7,382 nucleotides of DNA from Chloroflexota bacterium. Lineage in GTDB: Bacteria; Chloroflexota; Limnocylindria; Limnocylindrales; CSP1-4. Made by a program: the position numbers and the translations under genes. The notes under the pieces were generated by a model. The model was not told the DNA's origin and did not search any database. It saw nothing but the letters and a program-made list of their open reading frames with translations. Where the stretch lies: positions 1 to 7,382 of the forward strand of contig JAJYDP010000200.1 in NCBI GenBank assembly GCA_021777365.1, written 5' to 3'. Shown piece after piece: positions 6,042-7,382 of this stretch; position 1 is the stretch's first letter, and each line of letters opens with the position of its first letter.

Positions 6042-6176
6042 CCGCCTGCCGGCGCCCGATCTCCGGTTCCACCGGGACAGCCGACGGGCCACCGGCATCT
6101 CTCCTGCGGCGAGGCACCCGGGGCGGGGAACGGGAAGGGCGCAGGTATCGCCCGCCGGGCCCGGGGGCCACGTGCC

Positions 6177-6181
6177 GGGAG
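6177..6181 (+). promoter_or_regulatory. ribosome binding site of the surface protein gene
   Basis: GGGAG lies 8 nt before the ATG at 6190, supporting that start. Confidence 0.6.
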
Positions 6182-6189
6182 AGCGTGAC

Positions 6190-7382
6190 ATGACCGGGCC
6201 CAATCCACCGCTCGCACGTCCGACACGGCCGCGCTCCGTCATGGCCGTCGTCGCCGTCGTCATCCTGGCCGTCGCCGCCGCACTCGTCATCCCGGATGGA
6301 TCCCCCGTCCCCTCCCCCGACCCGCACGCATCGGCGTCCGGGTCGGCTCCCTCGCTCGCCGCGGTTCCCTCTCGGGCGCCCGTCGCGTCGCCCGCGACCG
6401 CTCCATCGCCCGCTCCATCGGCGGAGACCGCCTGGCAGTCCGTGGCCGACGCGACCATCGCCGCCGCCGCCGACCTCGTCCCGAGCGACGTGGACACCGC
6501 CGGCATCGCCGCCGACAGCGCATTCACGCTGACGAGTCGCACCACGGAGAGCGCCGCCGCCCTCGCCGCCCGCCTCGAGGTCGATCCCGCCGTACGCCTG
6601 CAGCGGAGCGGCACCGCCGATCGTCAGGTGGTTCGCCCGGCCGCGCGGCTCGCCGCCGGCGGCACGTACCGCTTCGTCCTCCGCTCGCCCGATGGAGCGG
6701 TCGAGGGCTCATGGGCCTTCCGTGTCCGGCAGCCGCTCCACGTGGCCGGCACGATCCCGGCCGACAGGGCCACAGACGTGCCGGTCACGACCGGCATCGA
6801 GATCATGTTCGACCAGGACGGCGCGACGGGCGCAGCCTCCCACGTCGCGATCGACCCTGCCGTCCGGGGCAGCTGGGAGACCGTCGGCCGCACCCTCGTC
6901 TTCGCACCCGTCGCCCTGCAGCCGAAGACCCTCTACCGGGTGACGCTCCGCCACGGCGTGCCCATCGCCGGCTCCGACCAGGTCCTCGAGAAGGACGTCA
7001 CGTTCGCGTTCGAGACCGCCGCCCTCGCCACCGACACGACGCCGGCACCGACGATCCGGATGGGCCGCCGCGCGTTCGAATCCTCGACCCGGGAGGCGCC
7101 CGTCCTGACGGTGCAGGCAGACGGCCCGGGCCAGCCGAAGCCCCGGGACGTCAGCGGCGTCGTCTACCGGTTCCCGAGCGCCACCGCCGCCCTGGCCGCG
7201 CTGACGCGCGTCGAGCGTGGTTCGTGGACCCGCTGGCAGGGCGAGGGTACGGTTCCGACTGCGAGCCTCACGCGTATCAGCAGGTACACGGTGCGCGCGT
7301 CCCCCACCGGCGGCTGGGCCACGCTCTGGTTCCGGCTCCCCGCCAGGCTGGCGGCGGGCTGGTACCTCGTGACGGTGCAGAT
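6190..7382 (+). CDS. membrane-anchored Ig-like / alpha-2-macroglobulin-like protein, N-terminal part
   Basis: The frame is open from 6190 to the right edge, giving 397 residues of a longer protein cut by the window. After a basic N-terminus there is one membrane segment (about 17-35, VMAVVAVVILAVAAALVI), either an uncleaved anchor or a signal peptide without a lipobox, then a Pro/Ser/Ala linker (about 36-80). Residues about 96-181 and 182-277 look like two bacterial Ig-like domains of the Big_5 type; the second has GTIPADRATDVPVTTGIEIMFDQ and LVFAPVALQPKTLYRVTL, ending in FAFETA. From about 285 the sequence (FESSTREAPVLTV, VYRFPSATAALAAL, LPARLAAGWYLVTV) resembles the first macroglobulin domains of bacterial alpha-2-macroglobulins. 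That family traps or inhibits proteases outside the membrane. The thioester site, if any, would lie beyond the window. A generic Ig-repeat surface protein is the alternative. Confidence 0.75.
   Translation, partial: MTGPNPPLARPTRPRSVMAVVAVVILAVAAALVIPDGSPVPSPDPHASASGSAPSLAAVPSRAPVASPATAPSPAPSAETAWQSVADATIAAAADLVPSDVDTAGIAADSAFTLTSRTTESAAALAARLEVDPAVRLQRSGTADRQVVRPAARLAAGGTYRFVLRSPDGAVEGSWAFRVRQPLHVAGTIPADRATDVPVTTGIEIMFDQDGATGAASHVAIDPAVRGSWETVGRTLVFAPVALQPKTLYRVTLRHGVPIAGSDQVLEKDVTFAFETAALATDTTPAPTIRMGRRAFESSTREAPVLTVQADGPGQPKPRDVSGVVYRFPSATAALAALTRVERGSWTRWQGEGTVPTASLTRISRYTVRASPTGGWATLWFRLPARLAAGWYLVTVQ

Noticed and set aside
6025..6189. Possible riboswitch upstream of the surface protein
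   Set aside because: Small GC stems are present, but none of the conserved cores I know (cyclic-di-GMP, fluoride, cobalamin, SAM, guanidine) can be matched.
4498..6327. A 609-codon minus-strand open frame opposite dinB2
   Set aside because: Composition is Arg/Gly/Pro/Asp-rich without any domain; it is the shadow of dinB2 and the DHFR-like gene.
3516..6614. A 1032-codon open frame on the minus strand, antisense to dinB2 and the DHFR-like gene
   Set aside because: Only its last 112 codons (the redox protein) show homology. The rest is Arg/Ala/Ser/Pro-rich, as expected of a stop-poor antisense frame in GC-rich DNA, and lies opposite well-recognised genes.
7073..7082. GTTCGAATCC, resembling a tRNA T-loop
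   Set aside because: The flanking bases do not form the five-pair T-stem, there is no acceptor or anticodon arm, and it lies in an open coding frame.
1..7382. A defence island, mobile element or biosynthetic cluster
   Set aside because: There are no nucleases, transposases, integrases, toxin-antitoxin pairs, CRISPR repeats, or synthase genes; the genes alternate in strand and look like ordinary chromosomal units.

Overview
The window is a very GC-rich bacterial chromosomal segment with six genes besides a truncated transporter at the left edge. The best guess is a Chloroflexota lineage of the Limnocylindria/Ellin6529 type, with Actinomycetota as the main alternative. The reasons are a likely F420-dependent enzyme domain, a DinB2-type Y-family polymerase, and an N-terminally anchored protein with Ig-like domains resembling bacterial alpha-2-macroglobulins. 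This assignment is inferred from gene types; no rRNA or other phylogenetic marker is present.

Layout. (1) Positions 2-1495, plus strand: the 3' part of a DHA2 (EmrB/QacA-type, 14-TMS) drug exporter. (2) Positions 1510-2226, minus strand: an alpha/beta hydrolase converging on the transporter with a 14-bp gap. (3) Positions 2311-3600, plus strand, divergent from the hydrolase: a 429-aa fusion of an F420 (deazaflavin)-dependent nitroreductase-like domain with a class I SAM methyltransferase. (4) Positions 3516-3854, minus strand: a small CxxC thioredoxin-fold redox protein whose C-terminal tail overlaps the fusion gene's tail by 85 bp, tail to tail. (5) Positions 3855-4244: a 390-bp divergent intergenic region with a strong hairpin and a 23-nt direct repeat. 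(6) Positions 4245-4871, plus: a RibD-C/DHFR-like reductase. (7) Positions 4942-6024, plus: a DinB2-type translesion polymerase with leucine at the steric-gate position. (8) From 6190 to the right edge, plus: the N-terminus of the anchored Ig-like/alpha-2-macroglobulin-like protein.

The genes do not read as one pathway. They are mostly single-gene units in alternating orientation, with only DHFR-like, dinB2 and the surface protein in a co-directional run. There is no tRNA, rRNA, CRISPR array, transposase or phage gene. I do not see a dedicated new multi-gene system. The most notable items are the nitroreductase-methyltransferase fusion, the leucine steric gate in the polymerase, and the 85-bp antisense overlap between two C-terminal extensions.
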